Source of the DNA: Kribbella rubisoli
GTDB lineage: Bacteria; Actinomycetota; Actinomycetes; Propionibacteriales; Kribbellaceae
Reading direction: 5' to 3'
Assembly: GCF_004217145.1 (NCBI RefSeq)
Contig: NZ_SHKR01000016.1
Coordinates: 186,001-250,000, forward strand
DNA: 64,000 bases
The position numbers and the translations under genes were made by a program. A model generated the notes under the pieces. That model ran no database searches. It was given only the letters and a program-made list of their open reading frames with translations, and was not told the origin of the DNA. Of the stretch, positions 34,900 through 43,158 are shown piece after piece. Position 1 is the stretch's first letter; every line of letters starts with the position of its first letter.

Positions 34900-35480
34900 A
34901 TGGTCGCGACGACGAGATTCCGCGCGCGTCCCGACGTACGGACAGATCGGAAGCGTCGGCCGATCGCGTCGGCGCCGACGGCGTACGAGAGGTCGAGGAC
35001 GAGGCCGATCAGCATTGCGCCGGCGCCGAGCAGCAGCATCTCGGTGCGGAGCTGACCCGGCGCGGCCCCGCGGGTGGTGAACTGCGGGAGGAACGCGAGG
35101 AAGAACAGCGCGGCCTTCGGGTTCAACAGGTTGACCACGACGCCGTCGCGGAACACTCGCCCCAGCGACGCGGGCGCAACGCTGTTGAGCTCGGCCGCCG
35201 ATGCTGTGAGCGTCTTGATGCCGAGGTAGGCGAGATACAGGGCGCCGGTGACGGTGATCGCGGTGAATAGCGTCGGGGAGGCCTGGACCAGCGCGGCCAG
35301 GCCGAGCGCGGTGACGACGATGTAGACCAGCGTCCCGGTCTCGACGGCGAGCGCCGACACGACGCCGGCGCGGCGTCCTTGCGTGAGGCTGCGGAGCGAG
35401 ATGTACAGGTTGTTCGGCCCCGGCATCCCGACCAGCACGACTGTTGCGCCGGTGAACCCGAGCACCTGACCGATTCCCAT
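34857..35480 (-). CDS. LysE-family amino-acid/metabolite exporter
   Basis: 207 aa, six membrane helices. Family signature GATVVLVGMPGPNNLYIS after the first helix and NPKAALFFLAFLPQF in the centre, the LysE/RhtB fold. Divergent from the MocR regulator at 35535 (54 bp); a CAGGCT box (35493-35488) ends 7 nt before the ATG. The exported compound is unknown; MocR regulation suggests an amino acid or vitamin B6-linked metabolite. Confidence 0.9.
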   Translation of the reverse strand: MGIGQVLGFTGATVVLVGMPGPNNLYISLRSLTQGRRAGVVSALAVETGTLVYIVVTALGLAALVQASPTLFTAITVTGALYLAYLGIKTLTASAAELNSVAPASLGRVFRDGVVVNLLNPKAALFFLAFLPQFTTRGAAPGQLRTEMLLLGAGAMLIGLVLDLSYAVGADAIGRRFRSVRTSGRARNLVVATIYLGLSAFALITAL

Positions 35481-35534
35481 GCGGACTAGCCTGGCGGCGC
35501 GAGAAGCAGTCCACCCGAGCCAATTGGGGGAGAA

Positions 35535-37010
35535 GTGGACCGTTCTGGAGACCCCTTGGCGCTGGCTCACCTGATTGGCCACCGACTGACCGGTCGCTCC
35601 GGCGGCCTGTACCGGCGGCTGGCCGACGAGATCGCCGCCCTGATCGGTTCGTCCGACCTTCCGGTCGGGTCCCGTCTGCCGGCTGAGCGCCGGCTGGCCG
35701 AGTCGCTCGCGATCAGCCGCTCGACGGTCGTCGCGGCGTACGACGAACTCCGCGCCCGCGGCCTGGTCGAGAGCCGCCGCGGCAGCGGTACGACGGTGGC
35801 ACGTGCGGCCGGACGTGGTCGTTCACGAGCGGACAAGCACATGCCCACCGGGTACGGCGAGTCACTCTTCCACCGCATCACCGTCGGCCCCGGCGAAGTC
35901 ATCTCCCTCACCTACGCCGTCGACCCCGGCCTGCCCGAACTCTCGTCAGAGCTCATCGACCTCGCCTCCACCGAGCTGCCCGCGCTCCTCGGCGACGTCG
36001 GCTACCACCCGCGCGGCCTCCCGGTACTGCGAGAACGCATCGCAGACCACTTCACCGACGGCGGGCTGCCCACGGCGCCGGACGAGATCGTGGTGACGAC
36101 CGGAGCGCATCAGGCGATCGCGTTGGTGACGCAGATGTACCTGCGCAACGGCGCCGCGGTTGCGATCGAGCAGCCCAGTTGGCCGGGCTGCTTCGACCTG
36201 TTCGGAGCGGCCGGCGGACGAGTGGTCGGCGTACCGCTGGACGATGCCGGGATCCGGCCGGACCTGCTGGAGGCTGCGTTCGCGGAGCACCAGCCGGCGA
36301 TGTTGTTCGTGATGCCGACGTTCCACAATCCGACCGGCCAGTTGATGTCGGCGAACCGGCGCCGGCAGGTCGCGCAGCTCGCCGCTCGGTACGGCGTCGT
36401 GGTGGTCGAGGACAACGCGTACTCGGCATGGGATCCGGCCGGGCCGGCGATCCCTCCGCCTCTCGCGGCCTACGCGCCGGACGATGCCGAGATACTCACG
36501 ATCGGGTCCGTGTCGAAGGCCGTATGGGGCGGTCTGCGGATCGGCTGGATCCGGGCGTCGCGACCGTTGGCTGAGCGACTGGCCCGCCACAAGGCGCTGG
36601 CCGACCTAGGGAGTCCGCTGATCGATCAGGCGCTGACCGCGCGCTTGCTGCCGCGGCTCACGGAGCTCACGGCGACGCGGGCTCAGATGGCGACGGCGCG
36701 GAAGAAGTTGATGGGGGAGTTGCTGACCGAACGACTGCCCGAATGGGAATGGAGCACACCGGTCGGCGGATCCGCGCTGTGGATCCGGCTGCCCGACACG
36801 GACGCGCGAGTCTTCGCACAGGTGGCGTTGCGGCACGGTGTCGAGGTGGTGGCAGGTCAGGCGATGGATCCGTCCGGATCGCACGACGATTACCTACGGG
36901 TGCCGTTCGCTTACTCGGAACAAGTGCTTGATGATGCGGTGACCCGGTTGGCGCGAGCCTGGCAAGAACTGCGGCGACACGGCCCGGGGCCCGGAGTACC
37001 TGTCGTGTAA
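35535..37010 (+). CDS. MocR-type GntR/aminotransferase regulator
   Basis: 491 aa. N-terminal GntR winged helix (residues 25-95: YRRLADEIAALIG, LPAERRLAESLAISRSTVVAAYDELRARGLV), linker, and a fold-type I aminotransferase domain with PLP Lys328 in SVSKAVWGGLRIGW and the EDNAYSAWD loop. Such proteins are transcription factors that bind PLP. GTG start with GGGGAGAA upstream. It probably controls the divergent LysE exporter. Confidence 0.9.
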   Translation: MDRSGDPLALAHLIGHRLTGRSGGLYRRLADEIAALIGSSDLPVGSRLPAERRLAESLAISRSTVVAAYDELRARGLVESRRGSGTTVARAAGRGRSRADKHMPTGYGESLFHRITVGPGEVISLTYAVDPGLPELSSELIDLASTELPALLGDVGYHPRGLPVLRERIADHFTDGGLPTAPDEIVVTTGAHQAIALVTQMYLRNGAAVAIEQPSWPGCFDLFGAAGGRVVGVPLDDAGIRPDLLEAAFAEHQPAMLFVMPTFHNPTGQLMSANRRRQVAQLAARYGVVVVEDNAYSAWDPAGPAIPPPLAAYAPDDAEILTIGSVSKAVWGGLRIGWIRASRPLAERLARHKALADLGSPLIDQALTARLLPRLTELTATRAQMATARKKLMGELLTERLPEWEWSTPVGGSALWIRLPDTDARVFAQVALRHGVEVVAGQAMDPSGSHDDYLRVPFAYSEQVLDDAVTRLARAWQELRRHGPGPGVPVV

Positions 37011-37016
37011 AGGAAG

Positions 37017-37050
37017 GATGGCGGTCACCCGACTGGGGTGAACCGCCATC
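37017..37050. terminator. Bidirectional hairpin between mocR and the zinc protein
   Basis: GATGGCGG-TCACCC pairs with GGGTGA-ACCGCCATC with a 1-nt bulge, between the stops at 37010 (+) and 37105 (-). Confidence 0.75.
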
Positions 37051-37104
37051 GAAGCCTGTATGACTTTGGCGCCGCCGTTGGCGCGTTTGGAACAGCCTGG
37101 GGGG

Positions 37105-37335
37105 TTACCGCTCTTCTTCCGCGGAAACCGTCGGGGTGGCTTCGAGCCGACCGGTCTCGTCGTGGATCGTGATCGCGATATTGCGCAGCTTCTCCGAGTG
37201 CTCGCGACCGTGGTGGGCGCAGAAGAGTAGCTCCCCACCGCTGGTCAGGGTGACTCGGACGTAGGCCTGCGCACCGCAGCGGTCACAACGATCCGCGGCC
37301 GACAGGGCCGAACTCGGGGCGAGTGCTGTAGTCAT
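37105..37335 (-). CDS. Small zinc-ribbon protein (DUF7455-like)
   Basis: 76 aa. CDRCGAQAYV and LFCAHHGREH give a Cys-Cys/Cys-His zinc site, followed by an ITIHDETGRLE strand. This family is nearly restricted to actinobacteria and often lies beside the topoisomerase gene parE, as here. GATGAGG precedes the ATG. Function unknown. Confidence 0.85.
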   Translation of the reverse strand: MTTALAPSSALSAADRCDRCGAQAYVRVTLTSGGELLFCAHHGREHSEKLRNIAITIHDETGRLEATPTVSAEEER

Positions 37336-37739
37336 TGAGGCCTCATCTCATCTAGTTCCGTACTCACCAGATAGCAACATCCTGACATGCGGATCGCTTC
37401 CCGGTGGGGACAACGTGTCCGTATGTGAGACGAACCACCTGTCTCCGTATGACGCAAGCTGTCGCGGAAGAGTTTCTTCGCTAGGTGATTTTCCGGTGAG
37501 CCACGGCGGCGGAGTGCTTCTTCTCTCACTGTGCGCCATGAAACCGTCACCGTGTGCTGAGAATCGGAGTGTCGTACGCCACTTCCAATCGAGTCCGGAT
37601 CGATACCTGTCGCAACACGTATCTCCTGTTCCCGTCGGCATGTCCGGCCTCATGCCGTCCCGGGCCCCGCCTGCCAGGTTTTGGGGGTGCCGCCGCATAG
37701 GCTGTAGGTCGTAAGCGTGTGAACCAGTGAAGGAGCCCT
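37336..37739. other. 404-bp intergenic region upstream of parE
   Basis: No supportable gene. Two copies of TCCGTATG (37418-37425 and 37444-37451, 26 bp apart) are present. The parE start at 37740 has GAAGGAG 5 nt before it. Two short minus-strand frames cross the region but lack a ribosome site and coding bias. It probably holds the divergent promoters of parE and the zinc protein. Confidence 0.6.
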
Positions 37740-39824
37740 GTGGCCGCCCCGACGCCTCGCAGTACCGAGATCGACCCGGCGTACAACGCCCGCCATCTGC
37801 TCGTCCTCGAGGGTCTCGAGGCGGTCCGGAAGCGGCCCGGTATGTACATCGGGTCCACCGACAGCCGCGGTCTGATGCATTGCCTGTGGGAGATCATCGA
37901 CAACAGCGTCGACGAGGCCCTGGCCGGGTTCGGCGAGCAGATCGACGTCGTCCTGCACAAGGACGGCTCGGTCGAGGTGAAGGACCGCGCCCGCGGCATC
38001 CCGGTCGACATCGAGCCGAAGACCAAGCTCAGCGGTGTCGAGGTGGTGTTCACCAAGCTGCACGCCGGCGGCAAGTTCGGCGGCGGGTCGTACAACGCCT
38101 CCGGCGGTCTGCACGGTGTCGGCGCCTCGGTGGTGAACGCGCTGTCCGCGCGGCTGGACGTCGAGGTCGACCGCGGCGGGACGGTCTGGACGACCTCCTT
38201 CCGGCGTGGTGTGGCCGGTGAGTTCGACAGCGAGGGCGCGACCGCTTCGTTCACCCCGGCGAAGGGGCTGCGCAAGGCGGGCCGGGCGAGGAAGGGTGTC
38301 ACCGGCACCCGGATCCGGTACTGGGCCGACCGGCAGATCTTCACCAAGGACGCCGCCTTCAACTACGACGAGCTGGTCACCCGGGCGCGGCAGACCTCGT
38401 TCCTGGTGCCGGGCCTGTTGCTGGTGATCCGCGACGAGCGCGGCGACGAGGTCACCGAGGAGCACTTCAAGCACGACGGCGGCATCAGCGAGTTCACCGA
38501 GTTCCTCGCGACCGACCAGAAGGTGACCGACGTCGTCCGCCTGACCGGGACGGGTCACTTCACCGAGACCGTGCCGATGCTCGACGACGCGGGCCACATG
38601 ACGCCGTCCGACGTCGAGCGCGACCTCGACGTCGACATCGCAGTGCGCTGGGGCGATGGGTACGAGACGGAGCTGCGGTCGTTCGTGAACATCGTGGCCA
38701 CGCCGAAGGGCGGCACCCACGTCAACGGTTTCGAGCGTGCACTGTCGAAGAGCTTCACCAACGCACTTGATGGCACCCGCCTGCTGAAGAACGGCGAGGA
38801 GATCATCAAGGACGATGTCCTCGAAGGCATGACGGCGGTCGTCACAGTGCGGCTGGCCGAGCCGCAGTTCGACGGCCAGACCAAGGAAGTTCTCGGTACG
38901 CCGGCGGCGTCGCGGATCGTGGCGAAGGTCGTGCAGACCGAGCTCGAGGCGTTCCTGACGTCCAGCAAGGCCGCGCAGAAGGCGCAGGCGCGGGCCGTGC
39001 TGGAGAAGGTCGTCGCCGCGTCGCGGACACGGGTGGCGGCTCGTCAGCACCGTGAGCTGCAGCGGCGCAAGACCGCGCTGGAGTCGTCCGCGCTGCCGGC
39101 GAAGCTGGCCGACTGCCGCAGCAACGACGTCGACCGGTCCGAGCTGTTCATCGTCGAGGGTGATTCGGCCCTCGGTACTGCGAAGCTCGCGCGCAGCTCC
39201 GAGTTCCAGGCGCTGCTGCCGATCCGCGGCAAGATCCTCAACGTGCAGAAGGCGTCCGTCGGCGACATGCTGAAGAACGTCGAGTGCGCGTCGATCATCC
39301 AGGTCGTCGGCGCCGGCTCGGGCCGGACGTTCGACCTGGAGCAGGCGCGGTACGGGAAGATCATCTTCATGGCCGACGCCGACTCCGACGGCGCCCACAT
39401 CCGCTGCCTGCTCGCGACGCTGTTCTTCCGGTACATGCGGCCGCTGGTCGAGGCGGGACGCGTCTACACCGCCGTGCCGCCGCTGCACCGGTTCGAGCTG
39501 ACGAACCCGAAGAAGGGTCAGGACAAGTACCTGTACACCTACAGCGACGCGGAGTACCAGCGGAAGACGGCCGAGCTGATGAAGAAGGGCGTCCGCTGGA
39601 AGGAGCCCCCGCAGCGCTACAAGGGTCTCGGTGAGATGGACGCCGACCAGCTGGCGGAGACCACCATGGACCCGCGGCACCGCACGCTCCGCCGGATCAC
39701 GGTCGACCACGCGGAGGAGGCGGCCAAGGTCTTCGACCTGCTCATGGGCAACGACGTTGCTCCGCGCAAGGAGTTCCTGGTCCAGGGCGCCTACGAGCTG
39801 GACGAGAACCGCATCGACGTCTGA
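37740..39824 (+). CDS. parE: DNA topoisomerase IV subunit B (ParE)
   Basis: 694 aa GHKL-ATPase subunit. N-terminal ATP motifs EIIDNSVDEALAG (catalytic Glu and Asn), the VKDRARGIPVD loop, and YNASGGLHGVGAS; transducer in the middle; TOPRIM with Glu473 in VEGDSALGTAKLAR and FMADADSDGAHI; C-terminal RYKGLGEMDA. The EGDSALGTAKLAR form, not the gyrase EGDSAGGSAK, marks the ParE branch. It decatenates chromosomes with ParC, whose likely gene begins beyond the right edge. Confidence 0.95.
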   Translation: MAAPTPRSTEIDPAYNARHLLVLEGLEAVRKRPGMYIGSTDSRGLMHCLWEIIDNSVDEALAGFGEQIDVVLHKDGSVEVKDRARGIPVDIEPKTKLSGVEVVFTKLHAGGKFGGGSYNASGGLHGVGASVVNALSARLDVEVDRGGTVWTTSFRRGVAGEFDSEGATASFTPAKGLRKAGRARKGVTGTRIRYWADRQIFTKDAAFNYDELVTRARQTSFLVPGLLLVIRDERGDEVTEEHFKHDGGISEFTEFLATDQKVTDVVRLTGTGHFTETVPMLDDAGHMTPSDVERDLDVDIAVRWGDGYETELRSFVNIVATPKGGTHVNGFERALSKSFTNALDGTRLLKNGEEIIKDDVLEGMTAVVTVRLAEPQFDGQTKEVLGTPAASRIVAKVVQTELEAFLTSSKAAQKAQARAVLEKVVAASRTRVAARQHRELQRRKTALESSALPAKLADCRSNDVDRSELFIVEGDSALGTAKLARSSEFQALLPIRGKILNVQKASVGDMLKNVECASIIQVVGAGSGRTFDLEQARYGKIIFMADADSDGAHIRCLLATLFFRYMRPLVEAGRVYTAVPPLHRFELTNPKKGQDKYLYTYSDAEYQRKTAELMKKGVRWKEPPQRYKGLGEMDADQLAETTMDPRHRTLRRITVDHAEEAAKVFDLLMGNDVAPRKEFLVQGAYELDENRIDV

Positions 39825-39854
39825 GTCTTGGTGGGTTCACGTAGGGTTTTCTGC

Positions 39855-40790
39855 GTGATTGATGTGGTGAGCGGAGCGCCGCAGGACTCCGACCTGCTGC
39901 GCGCCGCGAACTCCGGCGACGCGGGATCTCTCGGCCTGCTGCTCGCCAGACACCGGGCGGGCATGCAGGCGGTCGCGGTTTCGGTCCTCGGTCACAGCCA
40001 CGATGCCGAGGACGCCGTACAAGAAGCGGCGATGATCGCGCTGCGCCGCGTCAGTGATGTGCGGGACCCGGATGCCGTCGGCCCATGGTTGAAGATGGTG
40101 GTGCGGAACGTCTGTCGCGCCCGCTTGCGGAAGATGTCAGCGGTTCCGGTAGCCGAGCCGGCGACGGTCGCGCGGCTGGATGTGGTGCCTGATCCCGCAG
40201 AGATCCTTGACCAGCACGCGTTGCGAGACTGGGTCTGGACGGCGCTCGAGGATCTGACGCCGGGGCTGCGGCTGGTGACCCTGCTGCGGTACTTCACGGA
40301 CGTCTCGTCGTACGAGGAGATAGCGGCGCTGTGCGACCTGCCGGTCGGGACGGTGCGCAGCCGGCTCCATCAGGCGCGCGCGAAGCTGAGGGATGCGCTG
40401 CTGACCTCGGCGGACGGGGTGTACGACGACGTCGCTACCGCGACCGCGCTGCACCGCGAGCTCGCCGAGGACTTCATGGAGTCCGGTCGACGTGGTCAGC
40501 TCGCCTCCGCGATCGCCGACCGGTGGTCGTCGGAGGCGCAGGTGTTGTGGCCGACAGGCAAGCGTACGGACATGGGCTACCTGCCGGAGGCGTTCGACCG
40601 CGACGTGTCGGACGGCGTACGCCAAGAGGTGGTGAACGTGGTGGCCAGCCGCGAGGTCGTGATCTGGGAGGCTGCCTTGATCAGCCCGCCGGAGGACCCG
40701 ACGCACTGCCCGCCGAGCGTCGTGTGGGTGCACCACCTGGACCAGGACCGGGTCGGCAAGGTGCGTCTGTACCACCCGCGTCAACGCTGA
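39855..40790 (+). CDS. ECF-type RNA polymerase sigma factor with C-terminal extension
   Basis: 311 aa. Sigma region 2 (LLLARHRAGMQAVAVSVLGHSHDAEDAVQEAAMIALRR) and region 4 with HTH (YEEIAALCDLPVGTVRSRLHQARAKLRDAL). The remaining ~110 residues (from about 200) form an extra domain with LAEDFMESGRRGQLASAIADRWS, perhaps SnoaL-like, as in ECF factors controlled by a fused domain rather than an anti-sigma. No anti-sigma gene is adjacent. GTG 39855 is chosen because TAGGGT ends 7 nt before it. Confidence 0.88.
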   Translation: MIDVVSGAPQDSDLLRAANSGDAGSLGLLLARHRAGMQAVAVSVLGHSHDAEDAVQEAAMIALRRVSDVRDPDAVGPWLKMVVRNVCRARLRKMSAVPVAEPATVARLDVVPDPAEILDQHALRDWVWTALEDLTPGLRLVTLLRYFTDVSSYEEIAALCDLPVGTVRSRLHQARAKLRDALLTSADGVYDDVATATALHRELAEDFMESGRRGQLASAIADRWSSEAQVLWPTGKRTDMGYLPEAFDRDVSDGVRQEVVNVVASREVVIWEAALISPPEDPTHCPPSVVWVHHLDQDRVGKVRLYHPRQR

Positions 40791-40845
40791 AAAGAAGTCC
40801 ACGTCGCGATCGAACTTTCCCGGAACGTCACCGCATCCTGCGGGT

Positions 40846-41703
40846 ATGAATGGAAAACGCACTGTCGTCGTCGACGGCATCCGGCAGGTCTACGAGGTAG
40901 CGGGCACCGGACCGGTCTGCCTCGTGCATTCGGGCGGACCCGGCGTACATCCGGGCTACCTCCGGATCCCGGAGCTGGAAAGCTCGCTGACGATGGTCTA
41001 CCTGCACCCTGTCGGTTCCGGCGAGAGCGACCTGCTGCCGGAAGGGGACTACTCCCTGTCCCGCTACGGACATTTCGCGGCAGCCGTGCTCGACGACCTC
41101 GGCGCGGAGACCGGCTACTTCCTGGGGCACTCGCACGGAGGCTTCGTCGGGCTCCAATTCGGCATCGACCACGCTGACCGGCTCCGCGGGCTGATCCTGT
41201 ACGACACCGCGGCCGTCTACGGGCCGGAGCTGTTCGGCGTGGCGACCGAAGAGATGGCGGCGTTCGTGAAGCGCTGGCCGGATCGCCCGGAGGCCGTCGA
41301 GGCGGGCCGGATCTGGGACGCGGCCACCGTGACGAAGACGCTCGAAATCACCGACGACGAGTCACACCGGCAGTACCTGAGCGCCATCCTGCCTGCGTAC
41401 TTCGCCGACTACCGGGCGACGATCGCGCGGGGCGGTGAGTTGAGCCTGCAGACGAGGCACGACCCGAACCGGCTACCGGTCGAGTGGGACGTCCGCGACC
41501 AGCTCGGCACGATCAACGTGCCTGCCCTGGTCATCGTCGGCAGCTACGACTTCATCTGCGCGCCGCGGTTCGCGTACGAGATCGACGCCGGGATGCCCGA
41601 CGTACGGCTCTGCGAACTGAAGGACAGCGGCCACTTCGGCCACCTCGAGCAGACCGACGAGTTCATCGCCGCTGTGCTGGGCTTCCTCAAGGAATCAGCA
41701 TGA
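40846..41703 (+). CDS. Alpha/beta hydrolase (proline iminopeptidase-like)
   Basis: 285 aa. HSGGPGVHPGY (oxyanion loop), nucleophile elbow GHSHGG (Ser), acid Asp in VGSYDFIC, and His in DSGHFGHLEQ. The HSGGPG form and YLHPVGSGES resemble prolyl aminopeptidases of the S33 family. CATCCT ends 6 nt before the ATG (leaderless). The acetyltransferase follows with an ATGA overlap. Confidence 0.88.
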   Translation: MNGKRTVVVDGIRQVYEVAGTGPVCLVHSGGPGVHPGYLRIPELESSLTMVYLHPVGSGESDLLPEGDYSLSRYGHFAAAVLDDLGAETGYFLGHSHGGFVGLQFGIDHADRLRGLILYDTAAVYGPELFGVATEEMAAFVKRWPDRPEAVEAGRIWDAATVTKTLEITDDESHRQYLSAILPAYFADYRATIARGGELSLQTRHDPNRLPVEWDVRDQLGTINVPALVIVGSYDFICAPRFAYEIDAGMPDVRLCELKDSGHFGHLEQTDEFIAAVLGFLKESA

Positions 41704-42518
41704 CGGTGCCGGTCGACCTGGCTGAACAGACGGAGATCGCAGCGTACGTCGATTTCGTGGCCGGCGCGCCGTCATCGCTGCGGGAAACGCTGGGGATCAG
41801 CTCGCGGCGCATCGGCGACGTACAGGCGCTGGTGCTTCGCGAGGACCCGAGCGGGTTCTTCAACCGGGCCGGCGGATTCGCCACCACCGAGTCGGTCACG
41901 GTGGATGCGCTTTCAGAGGTATGCGACTTCTTCCGCTCGGAAGGACTCTCCGAGGGTACGTTCGCAATTGCGCCGTCGCTGCTGCCCGCTGACTGGGCCA
42001 CGACGGCTGCGAAGTTGAACCTCACCCAGGGCGGCCGCTACGTGAAGCTGGGCTGCGAGATCAAGCTTGATGGGCCGGCCCCGGACTCCGGTCTGCGGGT
42101 CGGCCTGGTCGAGCCGGACCAGGCGCAGGAGTTCGCGACGGTGATGATGGCGACCTTCGGGTTCACCACACCGGCGATGGTCGAGATGACCGCGGCTTGT
42201 GTGGGGCGCGCGAACTGGCAGCAGTACGCCGTCTGGGACGGCGACGACGAGATCGTTGCCGTCGGCAGCATCTTCGTCAACGGGGAGTGCGCCGACATGT
42301 TCGGCGGCGCCACCGTGCCGGGCGCCCGCGGCCGTGGTGCCCAGTCCGCACTCCTCACCGCCCGCCTCCGAGGCGCCCTGGCCGCCGGCTGCCGCTGGAT
42401 GGTTGCCGAAACCGGCGCGGAAGCACCGGGGGAACACAACACGTCCCTCCACAACCTGCAACGAGCCGGCTTCGACCGGCTGTACGACCGAGTCACCTGG
42501 GTATGGCGCGCTGTGTAA
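41700..42518 (+). CDS. GNAT-family N-acetyltransferase
   Basis: 272 aa, longer than a single GNAT domain. The C-terminal half has the acetyl-CoA loop GARGRGAQSALLTARL and a final LQRAGFDRLYDR motif; the N-terminal half is a second, degenerate GNAT-like lobe without a recognizable CoA motif. ATG overlaps the hydrolase stop. Substrate unknown. Confidence 0.82.
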   Translation: MTVPVDLAEQTEIAAYVDFVAGAPSSLRETLGISSRRIGDVQALVLREDPSGFFNRAGGFATTESVTVDALSEVCDFFRSEGLSEGTFAIAPSLLPADWATTAAKLNLTQGGRYVKLGCEIKLDGPAPDSGLRVGLVEPDQAQEFATVMMATFGFTTPAMVEMTAACVGRANWQQYAVWDGDDEIVAVGSIFVNGECADMFGGATVPGARGRGAQSALLTARLRGALAAGCRWMVAETGAEAPGEHNTSLHNLQRAGFDRLYDRVTWVWRAV

Positions 42519-42528
42519 GGGTTGAGCC

Positions 42529-43158
42529 ATGGCGCCACGACTGGTCTGTTTCGACCTCGACAACACGTTGATCGATCGGGACGGAGCGTTCGTGGCCTGG
42601 GCGCGCTGGTGGGTCGACCGCGCCGGACTCGGTCCGGACGCGGTCGACTGGTTGATTGCCCACGACAACGGCGGGTTCACGCCGCGCAACGAGTTGTTCC
42701 ATCGATTCGAGCAGCGCTTCGGCGTCGGGATCTCGGTCGACGACTACGACCGCGAGCACCCGCCGTTCACCTCGGTGGACCCCGAGGTGCTCGAAGGGTT
42801 GGCGGCTTTGCGTACGGCGGGTTGGCGGCTCGCTGTGGTGACGAACGGGAACGTCGTACAGCAGTCCGCCAAACTCGCGCACACCGGCATCGACCGCGCC
42901 GTCGACTACTGCTGCATCTCCGGCGCGGTCGGCGTACGAAAGCCCGATGCCCGCATCTTCGCCATCGCAGCGGAGCATGCCGGCGCGGGGCTCGAGGGCG
43001 GGTGGATGGTTGGCGATCATCCGGCGTACGACATCGCCGGGGGTATCAACGCAGGCCTGCGCACGATCCGCATTGGGAGCCACCATGCGGTGGACTCACC
43101 GATTGCGGATCATCACTTCGATTCTGTGCTCGAAGCCTTCGCTGTCCTGACTACTTGA
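42529..43158 (+). CDS. HAD-family hydrolase
   Basis: 209 aa. Full HAD motifs: DLDNTLID (both Asp), TNGNVVQQ (motif II), RKPDARIF (Lys), GDHPAYDI (acidic motif IV). A helical cap lies at residues 15-80. Typical of phosphoglycolate-phosphatase-like enzymes. Starts 10 bp after the acetyltransferase; ends overlapping the convergent peptidase gene by 8 bp. Confidence 0.88.
   Translation: MAPRLVCFDLDNTLIDRDGAFVAWARWWVDRAGLGPDAVDWLIAHDNGGFTPRNELFHRFEQRFGVGISVDDYDREHPPFTSVDPEVLEGLAALRTAGWRLAVVTNGNVVQQSAKLAHTGIDRAVDYCCISGAVGVRKPDARIFAIAAEHAGAGLEGGWMVGDHPAYDIAGGINAGLRTIRIGSHHAVDSPIADHHFDSVLEAFAVLTT

Noticed and set aside
37348..37698. Short minus-strand frames in the parE upstream gap
   Set aside because: No ribosome site, no recognizable motif, mixed composition; more likely promoter DNA.
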